Origin: an uncultured Alphaproteobacteria bacterium
GTDB taxonomy: Bacteria; Pseudomonadota; Alphaproteobacteria; Rickettsiales; Midichloriaceae
Reading direction: 5' to 3'
DNA length: 64,000 nucleotides
Assembly: GCA_903887235.1 (NCBI GenBank)
Contig: CAISOX010000041.1
Span: forward strand, 56,861 to 120,860
Of this stretch, positions 1 through 9,444 are shown in pieces. Both the position numbers and the translations under genes were made by a program. The notes beneath the pieces are model-generated. The model had not been told where the DNA came from and did not search any database. It saw only the letters and a list, made by a program, of their open reading frames with translations. Each line of letters opens with the position of its first letter. Position 1 is the first letter of the stretch.

Positions 1-1
1 T

Positions 2-1018
2 GGCACAACGAAAATCGGAGATCCGTCTGGTAAGGATGAGGCAAGAAAGATGCTAGGGTATAATGACATAGAAGAAAATAAAAAATCATTAAAAAAAGTA
101 TTTAACCAATTTTTGAATTTTGATTCAGAGAATAAAGCCATTATTTTAGACAATGATGAATGGTTAAGCGAACTGAAATATCTAGAATTTTTAAGAGATT
201 TTGGTAAGCATTTTTCAATCAATAGGATGATAAATTTTGAAAGTGTTAAGATGAGGCTGGATAGAGAGCAATCACTAAGCTTTTTAGAATTTAATTATAT
301 GCTTCTTCAGGCCTTTGATTTTTATTATTTATACAAGGAACGGGAGTGCATATTACAGATGGGAGGCTCTGATCAATGGGGCAATATTATAAATGGTGTT
401 GAGTTAATTAGAAAAAAGCTAGGTGATGAAGTTTATGGGCTTACTTCACCACTTCTTACGACTAATAGTGGTACAAAAATGGGAAAAACCGAAAGTGGTG
501 CCGTTTGGTTAAATGACGATATGCTGTCTTCGTATGAATATTGGCAATTTTGGAGAAACACTGAAGATGCTGATGTTGCAAAATTTTTAAAGTTATTTAC
601 TGAGCTACCACTGGACGAAATTGATAAGCTCTCAAAATTAACTGGAAAAGAAATAAATAATACTAAAATTATCCTAGCAGATGAGGCAACGAAATTATGT
701 CATGGAATTGAGGCATCTATCAATGCAAAAACAACATCTCAAAAAACTTTTAATGATAATGGTATTGGTGATAATCTACCAAAATTTAACATTACTTTGA
801 ATGATATAAGTGGTGATTTCTCTTTATTTAAGCTATTAGTTTTATCTGGTTTATGTGAATCTAACGGTGCCGCAAGAAAATTAATCCAAGGAAATGGCGT
901 CAGGATTAATAATGCCATTATAAACGATATAAATTACATGATTCAACAAAGTGATTTTAATGATAAAAAAATGAAGCTTTCAACTGGAAAGAAAAAGCAC
1001 ATATTAGTGCAATTTTAA
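2..1018 (+). CDS. tyrS: Tyrosine--tRNA ligase, 5'-truncated by window edge
   Basis: Frame is open from base 2 (GTTKIGDPSGKDEARKML...), with LQMGGSDQWGNI and KMGKTESGAVWL (KMSKS-like) motifs and a C-terminal S4-like region (GAARKLIQGNGVRINN). Confidence 0.95.
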   Translation, partial: GTTKIGDPSGKDEARKMLGYNDIEENKKSLKKVFNQFLNFDSENKAIILDNDEWLSELKYLEFLRDFGKHFSINRMINFESVKMRLDREQSLSFLEFNYMLLQAFDFYYLYKERECILQMGGSDQWGNIINGVELIRKKLGDEVYGLTSPLLTTNSGTKMGKTESGAVWLNDDMLSSYEYWQFWRNTEDADVAKFLKLFTELPLDEIDKLSKLTGKEINNTKIILADEATKLCHGIEASINAKTTSQKTFNDNGIGDNLPKFNITLNDISGDFSLFKLLVLSGLCESNGAARKLIQGNGVRINNAIINDINYMIQQSDFNDKKMKLSTGKKKHILVQF

Positions 1019-1074
1019 CTTGACTAAAATTGTGAAAAGTTTTAGTTTTACTGAAAATGATGGAGTTAATTAAT

Positions 1075-1617
1075 ATGAGCAAAAATACCATTTCAAAAGT
1101 TTTTATAGCACTTTTTGTCGTAATTTTTATGTCTGGCTGTGCTAGGGATTTATCAAATAGCATGTATGTTAGTGATTCAACGACTAACTTTACTCTTGAA
1201 GGGCAAATTGTTTCTGTTCGTCCTGTGACAGTTAAGGATTCTGATAGATTGCAAGGCAATACAGCTGGCCTGGTAACCGGCGCTTTAGTTGGTGGAGTGG
1301 CTGGAAGTGGAATCGGTGGAGGCTCTGGAAGAGTTGGTGGTGCTGTAGGTGGCGCTGTTTTGGGTGGATTAGTTGGAGCTGCTATGCAGGATTCACTTAG
1401 TACCAGTAAAGGCTTGGAATATGTCGTTAAAGTTGATATCTCTAATGTTAAGGATACTTATTATGAAGGTAATGTTGCTTTAAGAAATGTCATTGCGACT
1501 GCAAGGGTTAATGGTATGCTAACGGTGGTGCAATCTGAAAAAGATCCATTACAAAAAGGACAAAAAGTTTATGTGGTTTTCTCAGATAACCGCACGAGAG
1601 TTATTCCTGCTCAATAA
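1075..1617 (+). CDS. Glycine-zipper outer membrane lipoprotein (17 kDa surface antigen/SlyB-like)
   Basis: Signal peptide with lipobox (FMSGC) and a glycine zipper (GLVTGALVGGVAGSGIGGGSGRVGGAVGGAVLGGLVGAAMQ). ORF track starts at 1057; ATG at 1075 gives the better signal peptide. Confidence 0.8.
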   Translation: MSKNTISKVFIALFVVIFMSGCARDLSNSMYVSDSTTNFTLEGQIVSVRPVTVKDSDRLQGNTAGLVTGALVGGVAGSGIGGGSGRVGGAVGGAVLGGLVGAAMQDSLSTSKGLEYVVKVDISNVKDTYYEGNVALRNVIATARVNGMLTVVQSEKDPLQKGQKVYVVFSDNRTRVIPAQ

Positions 1618-1638
1618 TATAAGTAGGGAATAAGTTTT

Positions 1639-2394
1639 GTGATTAAAATATCGTTCAAAAATAAGCTTTTAGCTGTAGTGGTTTTGGTGTTCGCAAGTTG
1701 TGCACCTATTACCACTAGGCAAACATCTAACTATAAAGAAGTTATTGCAAAATACAATACAGTGGTATTATTGCCAGTTGAGGTAGAAATAAATTCAGTT
1801 GATGCGGGAGGTAAGACAACTAGATTTTATGATTATGAATATCATTTAGAAAGCCTTGTTAAGGACAACGTTATACCAGAGATGAGGCTAAAGGGATTTA
1901 AAATTTCATTTTTAAGCAGGAAGGATGCTCATGATAGAGGTGTTTATAATGATGTTTTGCAATTAAGACAAAAATATAATGAGGAAATCAAGGCGCTTCA
2001 TAGTGCGCAATTTAAGGAAAAAAATGCATCATCAATAGATGTTAATTTTGGACAATATGTAGCTCATATCGGTGAAGTTGAAAACGCTGATTTGATTATT
2101 ATGGTAGATTTTTCTGGTTACGCTAGAACAAGTGGAGCAGTTGCACTTAGCTTTTTGACAGGAATGGTAACAGGTGTTTATTCTGGTGGTCCCAGCGCAG
2201 GTTCAACAATCTTAATTAGTATTATTGACGCTAAAACTGGCAAGCTACTTTGGAATAATACTGCTCACGAAGCTGACGCATTTTTTACTTCAAGTAGTAA
2301 TAATAGAGCAAAGCAAGATAAAATAGATAATAAAATGATTGATTTGCTAATGAAGAGAGTATTTAAGCCTTTTTGCTATAGATGTGAAAAGTGA
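1639..2394 (+). CDS. Putative lipoprotein of unknown function
   Basis: N-terminal hydrophobic segment followed by lipobox-like VFASC. GTG start; adjacent to the upstream lipoprotein gene. Confidence 0.6.
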   Translation: MIKISFKNKLLAVVVLVFASCAPITTRQTSNYKEVIAKYNTVVLLPVEVEINSVDAGGKTTRFYDYEYHLESLVKDNVIPEMRLKGFKISFLSRKDAHDRGVYNDVLQLRQKYNEEIKALHSAQFKEKNASSIDVNFGQYVAHIGEVENADLIIMVDFSGYARTSGAVALSFLTGMVTGVYSGGPSAGSTILISIIDAKTGKLLWNNTAHEADAFFTSSSNNRAKQDKIDNKMIDLLMKRVFKPFCYRCEK

Positions 2395-2884
2395 AAAAGC
2401 AGTAATGACTTGCTTTTCAAATAAAATTTACAAAATCATATTTTCTTTGCTATTTGCTATACCTATTATTTTATATAGCATTTCTTCTAATGCTTTGCCT
2501 GCTCCGCTTTCTAGTGAACAGTTACTGAAGCAAAGTGATATTATTGCTAAAGTGAAAGTAATTGGTGTTGTAAAAATTGGGCAAATTAATGGCGCAGTGA
2601 AGTATCAAGCTTGGCTTAAAATTTTAGAATCAACCAAGGGAAATGTCAGTATCAACGATACTATAATTGTAGGCTGGCATAAATTTGATAAAAAGCTTAT
2701 AGGTAGTTGGGCAATTGATTATTACCCCGGTGACGAATTACTAACTTATCTTATCTGGGATAATAATGAGAAATATTATAAAAATATTTCTTGGAATTCT
2801 GCTAAGAAGATTCAGTCATATAACAAAAAATTACCAGTAAAGGATGGAGAAATTCTTTTTTCTTCTGAACAGTGCAGTAATTAA
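2384..2884 (+). CDS. Hypothetical exported protein
   Basis: ORF of 166 aa with N-terminal hydrophobic segment, overlapping the previous CDS by 11 nt. Confidence 0.5.
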   Translation: MKSEKAVMTCFSNKIYKIIFSLLFAIPIILYSISSNALPAPLSSEQLLKQSDIIAKVKVIGVVKIGQINGAVKYQAWLKILESTKGNVSINDTIIVGWHKFDKKLIGSWAIDYYPGDELLTYLIWDNNEKYYKNISWNSAKKIQSYNKKLPVKDGEILFSSEQCSN

Positions 2885-2892
2885 ATCGTACA

Positions 2893-2964
2893 CATATTAA
2901 GCGCTTCAATTTCTCAAGCTTCTTACAAGGATTTTGTTGCGAATAGAAATTGAAAATTAATATG
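2893..2964. repeat. Long imperfect inverted repeat/hairpin
   Basis: CATATTAAgcgcTTCAATTTCT (2893-2914) pairs with AGAAATTGAAAATTAATATG (2945-2964): 10-bp perfect inner stem plus 8-bp outer stem. Confidence 0.6.
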
Positions 2965-3221
2965 CTTCTATAGCTAAACCCAACTTCGTGACATAAAGTT
3001 TGTTACATCCCATTATACCAATCACCTAAAATAGCTTAACATTCAAATTGAGTCTTTTTGGTTATTTTTTCATACCATCTTGGCCATGTATCCAGATACA
3101 TTAGGCTCAGAGCTATAAAAATCTCTTAAAAATACTAATTTATCTATCAAGCTATTTTAGGGAATTGATATAATGAGTGAAAAATATAAATTTATTCTCT
3201 TTATCTCTAAATTTTCATTTT

Positions 3222-3286
3222 GTAACGTAATTGTAACGCAATCTTAACGTAACCGTAACGTAATTATAACATTTCATCAGTACAAT
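3222..3286 (+). promoter_or_regulatory. Four 11-bp phased direct repeats upstream of a -10-like TACAAT
   Basis: gtaacgtaatt/gtaacgcaatc/ttaacgtaacc/gtaacgtaatt (3222-3265), then TACAAT at 3281-3286. Resembles OmpR/PhoB-family direct-repeat operators. Confidence 0.45.
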
Positions 3287-3353
3287 ACAATTATAAGCCC
3301 AAAGTTAATAATGACCTTGGGTGAATTTAACATAATAAAATAAAGAGATAAAA

Positions 3354-3449
3354 ATGAGTGTGTCAAGGGAAATGTTTAAAGAACAATTGGGGAGAATCCA
3401 ATTTATACAAAGTTTAACCAGCGGCATAGAAGCGACTATTGCATTGTAG
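3354..3449 (+). CDS. Candidate 31-aa small protein
   Basis: MSVSREMFKEQLGRIQFIQSLTSGIEATIAL*, preceded by AAAGAGAT and downstream of the phased repeats and -10-like box. No homology evidence. Confidence 0.2.
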   Translation: MSVSREMFKEQLGRIQFIQSLTSGIEATIAL

Positions 3450-3754
3450 GAGGTGACGATACGGTAAGTCATTTGAAATGCAATGTCATTCGGGGTAAGT
3501 AAAAAAAAAGGAGAGGGAAGTGTGAAAAATTTAGATACTATAAAATGATAAGTTATTTTTGGTGATTGGTATTAATGTGAAATAGGTATGCTAATACAAA
3601 ACGGATATATAGGTGGTTCTGGAGTGCTAATTATTGATTATGGAAGATGATTTTGTTGATGTATATTTATAAAATGGCACAAATATTTTAAATTTTATTT
3701 ACAAATCTAGTATGACGATTTAACCTGCGGTAAAAATAATTTGATTAGTTTTAT

Positions 3755-4309
3755 ATGTCTGATAACAAAATGCCTAGTTGGCACGCTACTACTATACTTT
3801 GTATAAGAGATGACAAGCAGGTTATCATAATTGGGGATGGGCAAGTTAGTCTTGGTCACACAGTAATAAAAAGTACGGCTAATAAAATCAGAGCTTTGGC
3901 GAATAATAGTATTATTGCTGGATTTGCCGGAGCTACAGCTGATGCATTTACATTATTTAGTAGACTGGAAGAAAAGCTTGATAAGCATTCTCATAATTTA
4001 ATGAGAGCTTCTGTAGAGCTTGCAAAGGATTGGAGGTTGGATAAATACTTAAGAAGATTGGAAGCTATGATAATAGTTGCAGATAAAGAAAGCACATTAA
4101 TATTATCTGGTAATGGAGATGTTTTAGAGCCTGAAGATGGAATTGCTGCGATTGGCTCTGGAGGCAACTATGCACTGGCTGCAGCGAAAGCTCTATCCGA
4201 TGTTAAAAATATAAAGCTTGAGGATAAAGCAAAAAAGGCAATGAAAATTGCAGCAGATATTTGCATATATACTAATCACAATACAGTAATGAAAAAGGTG
4301 AGTTTTTGA
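3755..4309 (+). CDS. hslV: ATP-dependent protease subunit HslV
   Basis: [77 protein letters not shown] and ICIYTN motifs. Confidence 0.93.
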   Translation: MSDNKMPSWHATTILCIRDDKQVIIIGDGQVSLGHTVIKSTANKIRALANNSIIAGFAGATADAFTLFSRLEEKLDKHSHNLMRASVELAKDWRLDKYLRRLEAMIIVADKESTLILSGNGDVLEPEDGIAAIGSGGNYALAAAKALSDVKNIKLEDKAKKAMKIAADICIYTNHNTVMKKVSF

Positions 4310-4406
4310 TTATCTGCATAATTAGGGTAGAGGCAGAGAATTTGCGAAAGTTGTAAGGCGCATCCACAAAAATTCATTATATCGAGGTTTTAGAGTAGGT
4401 GTGCTG

Positions 4407-5180
4407 TTATTTTTGTAGCTTTTTATTAAAAAAATAAATAGCGGTGATAAATAGCATAAAATTGAAAATCACAATAACAATAAATGATAAGTAATTAAAT
4501 TTACCAATACCTAATAAGCTGTGCCTAAAAATATCAATAAAGTGGTAGATGGGGTTGATTTTTGTCACCAACTGCCAAAAATTTGGAAGCATCTCAATTG
4601 TAAAAAATACTCCGCCTAAATAAACCATTGGAGTAAGAATGAATGAAGGAAACCACATTATATCATCAAATGATTTAGAAAAAATTGCGTTAATAATGCC
4701 CGCAATGGAGAAGAAGAAAGACATCAATAGTGCTATGGAAAAGCACATCAAATATGAATGAATGCTTGTTGGTTCAAAGCATAGTGATGTGATAAATATC
4801 ATTAAACCATTTGTAAGGCCTCTAAAAAGTCCTCCAAAAGTATAGCCCAATATAATAATCCACGCAGGTAATGGAGAGACTAAGAGTTCCTCAATATTTT
4901 TTTGAAATTTTATACTAAAAAAAGATGAGGATGTGCTGCTATAGGAGTTAATTATAATTGCCATTGCAACAAGCCCAGGTATCAGATACTGGCTGTAAGA
5001 AATTTCTTGACCATCAACAGTTATAAACCTGTCTTTAAACAAGATTTCACCAAAAATTATGAAATATAGGCTAGTTGTGATAATAGGTGGTATCAATGTT
5101 TGTGGCCATATACGCAATATTCGTATAATTTCTTTTTTAAGGATGGTTTTGAAACCAATCAAATTCATCATGTAATTCAT
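4407..5180 (-). CDS. ABC-2 type transporter permease
   Basis: Six hydrophobic segments, ABC-2 motif region; directly downstream of an ABC ATPase gene on the same strand. Confidence 0.85.
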   Translation of the reverse strand: MNYMMNLIGFKTILKKEIIRILRIWPQTLIPPIITTSLYFIIFGEILFKDRFITVDGQEISYSQYLIPGLVAMAIIINSYSSTSSSFFSIKFQKNIEELLVSPLPAWIIILGYTFGGLFRGLTNGLMIFITSLCFEPTSIHSYLMCFSIALLMSFFFSIAGIINAIFSKSFDDIMWFPSFILTPMVYLGGVFFTIEMLPNFWQLVTKINPIYHFIDIFRHSLLGIGKFNYLSFIVIVIFNFMLFITAIYFFNKKLQK

Positions 5181-5185
5181 AAAAT

Positions 5186-6085
5186 TTACTCTACTATATT
5201 CAAAAATAGTTCTTCAAGCCTATTATTTTTGGGTTGTATACTGATTATTTCCCCTCCATAGTTGATTATATTTTTAATACTACTTGAAAGAGAATTTTCT
5301 AAATTGACTGAAATTTCAAATAAACAATCTGAAATTTGTGAAATTGTATTATCATTCAATGCTAGATTTATATCATTTTTTATTTCAACTAAATATTTTT
5401 GTTTTGGACACTGATTCAAAATTTTTCTCAATGAATCATTCATTATGATTACTCCTTTAGAAATAATAGCTAGACAATCGCATAGTCTTTCTGCCTCATC
5501 AAAGTAATGAGTTGTTAAAATAATGGTTTTGCCTTCATTATTTAAATCTGTCATTATTTTCCATATTTTTTGCCTAACTTCAGCATCAACTCCTGCTGTA
5601 GGTTCGTCAAAAAATATTATTTCCGGTTCATGCATTAATGCTCTTGCTACCATCAGTCTTTTTTTCATCCCTCCAGATAATGTTATGACAGCGTGATTTC
5701 TTTTTTCCCATAAATCCAAATCTTTTAAATGCTTTTCTGCTCTTTTGATTGCCACATCTCTATCTATACCAAAATATCCTGCTTGAGTGATTAATACTTG
5801 CATTACCTTTTCAAAAAAAGATAAATTGACTTCTTGAGGAACGATGCCAACCTTTAATTTTGCAAATTCAGCATTATTATCTAGGTCCTTGCCATCAATT
5901 ATTACAGTACCAGTTGATTTTTTTGTCAAGGAAGATAGTATTTCAACAAGGGTAGTTTTTCCTGCCCCGTTTTTGCCTAACAAAGCTAAAAATTGTCCCT
6001 TCTTAACTTTTAAATTTATTTCTTTAAGTGCTTGGTGACCATTTTTATAAGTTTTTGATAACCCACTAATATCAATAGAAAACAT
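5186..6085 (-). CDS. ABC transporter ATP-binding protein
   Basis: Walker A GKNGAGKTT, signature LSGGMKKRL, Walker B IIFFDEPTAGVD. Confidence 0.93.
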   Translation of the reverse strand: MFSIDISGLSKTYKNGHQALKEINLKVKKGQFLALLGKNGAGKTTLVEILSSLTKKSTGTVIIDGKDLDNNAEFAKLKVGIVPQEVNLSFFEKVMQVLITQAGYFGIDRDVAIKRAEKHLKDLDLWEKRNHAVITLSGGMKKRLMVARALMHEPEIIFFDEPTAGVDAEVRQKIWKIMTDLNNEGKTIILTTHYFDEAERLCDCLAIISKGVIIMNDSLRKILNQCPKQKYLVEIKNDINLALNDNTISQISDCLFEISVNLENSLSSSIKNIINYGGEIISIQPKNNRLEELFLNIVE

Positions 6086-6096
6086 TATGATAAACT

Positions 6097-7242
6097 TTAA
6101 TTATTTTTTTTCAAATCTGAAACAAAGCTCTTAACTTTAGCAAAAAAACCTTCTGATTTTGGATTTGCTCCAGATTGATTAATTTTATCAAACTCCTCTA
6201 ACAATTCTTTTTGTTTTTCTGTAACTTTTATAGGTAATTCAACATTAACATGCACATAAATATCTCCATATCTAGTTGAATTAATAATTGGCATACCCTT
6301 TAGTTGCATTCTTAATTTTGTTCCAAATTGTGTGCCACTAGGAACGTTAATCTTTGCTATATTGCCATCCATAGTTGGAATTTCAATAAATCCTCCGAGG
6401 GCAGCTGTAGTCATTTTTATAGGTACGGTACAGTGCAAATTTGCGTTCTCTCTTTGATAAAATTCATGAGGTTTTATGGAAATATATATATATAGGTCTC
6501 CTGCTTGAGCATCGCGTATCCCGGCTTCGCCCTCATTTGCAACTCTAATTTTAGCTCCGTTATCTATACCTTTTGGTATGTGTACTGATAAACTTTTTTC
6601 TTTTTCATATCTGCCTTCCCCTCTGCATTTGCCACATGGGTCTTTAATTACTACTCCTGAGCCGGAGCAACTTGCACAGACCTTCTCTATCATAAAAAAA
6701 CCTTGTTGATATCTTACTTTACCAGAGCCATGACATGTAGAACAGGCTTTGGTCCCAGTTTTTGCTTTTGTTCCCTTTCCACTACATTCATCACATTTGC
6801 ATGCAGTTCTGAATTTAATATTCCTATTTAAGCCTTTGTATGCATCCTCTAAGGTGATTTCTGTATTATATCTTAAATCAGCGCCTCTAAATTGACTTTC
6901 TCTATTTGATTGTGATGAGTTTTTACCTCTTCCCATAAAATCACCAAATATATCACCAAAAACGTCTGCAAAATCTTCAAATCCGCCTGCTTGAGAGCTA
7001 AAGCCACTTGCACTATTGTTAACGCCAGCACTTCCATATCTATCATAGGCAGCTTTTTTTTGCGGATCTTTTAAGACTTCATAAGCTTCATTAAGCTCTT
7101 TAAATTTTTTCTCAGACTCTTTATTTCCCTGATTTTTATCAGGATGGTGTTTTAAAGCTAATTTTCTGAAGGCTTTCTTTATTTCATCAGGAGTTGCATT
7201 TTTATTAATTTCCAGAGTTTTGTAATAATCTTTTTCTGCCAT
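6097..7242 (-). CDS. dnaJ: Chaperone protein DnaJ
   Basis: J domain with HPD ([12 protein letters not shown]), G/F region, four CxxCxGxG-type zinc repeats. Confidence 0.97.
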   Translation of the reverse strand: MAEKDYYKTLEINKNATPDEIKKAFRKLALKHHPDKNQGNKESEKKFKELNEAYEVLKDPQKKAAYDRYGSAGVNNSASGFSSQAGGFEDFADVFGDIFGDFMGRGKNSSQSNRESQFRGADLRYNTEITLEDAYKGLNRNIKFRTACKCDECSGKGTKAKTGTKACSTCHGSGKVRYQQGFFMIEKVCASCSGSGVVIKDPCGKCRGEGRYEKEKSLSVHIPKGIDNGAKIRVANEGEAGIRDAQAGDLYIYISIKPHEFYQRENANLHCTVPIKMTTAALGGFIEIPTMDGNIAKINVPSGTQFGTKLRMQLKGMPIINSTRYGDIYVHVNVELPIKVTEKQKELLEEFDKINQSGANPKSEGFFAKVKSFVSDLKKNN

Positions 7243-7523
7243 TTATTCTTACTTAATTGCTATTTATAAAAATTGATTTTATGTATTAATATCCAATTAA
7301 AAATAGTATAGAATTTTTGTATATCAAGGAGTATAAAAGCTTTTATATTAGGAATAAAGAAATTTATGGAGAAGTATTCAACATTGTTAATGTAGATATT
7401 ATTAAATTAGGCCATGTATAGGCATAAAACATTTAGTGCTATTTACACCGTTTCATTTTTTAAAAGTTGTGTTATTATTATTATTTAGTACAATATACCT
7501 AAATATTTTTTCAATTCGTCATT

Positions 7524-8318
7524 ATGAATAAATCTTATAAATTAGCAGTATTAGCAATAGCTGCATTCATTGTTGTTTTGGCAATTTTCCTTATAACTAG
7601 GTTGCAAAAAAATATAAGTAATTCAATGGGCGATGTTTTAATTGTGGGTGTAAGTCCTGATTATCCTCCTTTTGAATATACAGAAGATGGTAAGATTGTT
7701 GGTTTTGATATAGATTTTATGCATATGCTTGGAGAAAAGATGGGTAAAAAAATTGAAATTAAAGAAATGGAATTCTCTTCGCTTATTCCTTCATTAAACT
7801 CTGGCAAGATTAACTTAATTATATCTAGTCTTTCTAAAAATTCTGAAAGAGAAAAAAATATTAGTTTTTCAGATCCGTACTATACAAGTGCTTTTTCTAT
7901 AATTACTACAAAGGATAATGATGTGAAAACGCTAGATGATTTTCCTAAAAACGCAAAAATTGGTGTGCAAACAGGTAGTACTATGGAGAGTTTTGTTAAC
8001 AATTATAATGAATCTTCTGATAAGTCGCTTGAAATTGTTTCTTTGGGTTCAAATTTCCTTTTGCTTGAAAAGCTAAAACTTGGAGAGATTAATGCTTTAA
8101 TAGTAGAGGACGCACAGGCACCAAATTTTATCAAAAACATGCCAGAGCTTAAGTCTGAATCTGTAGAGGATAATGTGTATATTGATGAAGAGGAAAATAG
8201 CTATGCTATTGGAGTTAAAAAAGGTTCTAGCTTTGTGAATGAAATAAATAAAAATATAGAAGATCTGAATACAAGTGGGCAAATTGAAGAGCTTCTTAAG
8301 AAGTGGCATTTAAGATAA
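7524..8318 (+). CDS. Amino-acid-type ABC transporter substrate-binding protein
   Basis: SBP family 3 pattern: DVLIVGVSPDYPPFEYTEDGKIVGFDIDFMHML...FSDPYYTS; N-terminal signal anchor. Confidence 0.85.
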   Translation: MNKSYKLAVLAIAAFIVVLAIFLITRLQKNISNSMGDVLIVGVSPDYPPFEYTEDGKIVGFDIDFMHMLGEKMGKKIEIKEMEFSSLIPSLNSGKINLIISSLSKNSEREKNISFSDPYYTSAFSIITTKDNDVKTLDDFPKNAKIGVQTGSTMESFVNNYNESSDKSLEIVSLGSNFLLLEKLKLGEINALIVEDAQAPNFIKNMPELKSESVEDNVYIDEEENSYAIGVKKGSSFVNEINKNIEDLNTSGQIEELLKKWHLR

Positions 8319-8322
8319 GTGA

Positions 8323-9432
8323 ATGGGATTTAAATGTGGAATTGTTGGATTGCCAAATGTTGGTAAATCCACTTTATTTAATGCTTTAACTAGCAGTCAG
8401 CAAGCGAGTGCAGCTAATTATCCGTTTTGTACTATTGAACCAAATAATGGGTTAGTTTTGGTACCTGATGAAAGATTAAAAAAGCTGTCTGATATTGCTG
8501 GATCCAAAAAAATAATATCTACGCAAATGGAGTTTGTAGATATTGCAGGGATTGTTAAAGGAGCGAGTAAAGGAGAGGGGCTGGGTAATAAATTTCTAGC
8601 CCATATTAGAAACGTTGATTCCATAGTATATATGGTAAGATGTTTTTATGATGATGATATTACGCATGTTGAAGGTAATGTGGATCCGATTAGGGATACT
8701 GAAATTATAGAAACGGAATTAATTTTAGCAGATATAGAGAGCCTCAATAAACAACTAAAAACAATCGAGAAAAAAGCAAAACAAGATAAATCCCTAGCCG
8801 AGATTGTATCATTAATCAATCAGATACTCCCAATTCTTGATTCAGGCAATCCTGCAAGGATGTTTATGAATGAAAGCAATGAAGAAAAGGTTAAAACTCT
8901 AAATTTATTAACTTCTAAACCATTTTTCTATATATGCAATGTTGAAGAAGATTGTGTTTTAAGCGGGAATGAATTTTCAAAACTTATTGAGCAAAAAGCT
9001 ACAAACCAAAAAGCAGTTAGCCTCAACATATCAGCAAAAATTGAGGAGGAAATTTCTAACCTTAATGATGATGCTGAGAAAAAAGAATTTTTAAATGAAT
9101 TGGGACTTGATGAAAGTGGTTTGAATAGAATAATCAAAGCAGGTTATAAAATTCTTAATTTGAATACATATTTTACTGTAGGGCCACAAGAGACTAGAGC
9201 TTGGACTTTTAAGAGAGGTACTACGGCACAAAAGGCGGCTGGAATAATTCATACAGATTTTGAAACTGGATTTATTTGTGCAGAAACAATATCTTATGAT
9301 GATTATATCAAGTATAATGGAGAGCATGGGGCAAGAGAAGTAGGTAAATTAAGGCAAGAGGGAAGAGATTATGTTGTGAATGATGGTGATGTGATGCTAT
9401 TTAGGTTCAATGTATCAAAATCAAAAAAATAA
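8323..9432 (+). CDS. ychF: Redox-regulated ATPase/GTPase YchF
   Basis: MGFKCGIVGLPNVGKSTLFNALT...FVDIAGIVKGASKGEGLGNKFL; C-terminal TGS-like YFTVGPQETRAWTF. Confidence 0.96.
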   Translation: MGFKCGIVGLPNVGKSTLFNALTSSQQASAANYPFCTIEPNNGLVLVPDERLKKLSDIAGSKKIISTQMEFVDIAGIVKGASKGEGLGNKFLAHIRNVDSIVYMVRCFYDDDITHVEGNVDPIRDTEIIETELILADIESLNKQLKTIEKKAKQDKSLAEIVSLINQILPILDSGNPARMFMNESNEEKVKTLNLLTSKPFFYICNVEEDCVLSGNEFSKLIEQKATNQKAVSLNISAKIEEEISNLNDDAEKKEFLNELGLDESGLNRIIKAGYKILNLNTYFTVGPQETRAWTFKRGTTAQKAAGIIHTDFETGFICAETISYDDYIKYNGEHGAREVGKLRQEGRDYVVNDGDVMLFRFNVSKSKK

Positions 9433-9444
9433 ATAATTAAAAGT

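Larger units (their letters stand above)
3011..3577. repeat. Candidate miniature mobile element or palindromic repeat cluster with three TIR-like copies
   Basis: Copy A 3011-3043 CATTATACCAATCACCTAAAATAGCTTAACATT; copy B 3146-3172 (inverted, 13-bp perfect core AAGCTATTTTAGG); copy C 3541-3577 (inverted; reverse complement CATTAATACCAATCACCAAAAATAACTTATCATT). Confidence 0.5.

Noticed and set aside
957-1259. 100-aa minus-strand ORF
   Set aside because: Overlaps the tyrS end and the start of the glycine-zipper lipoprotein; no RBS or homology cue.
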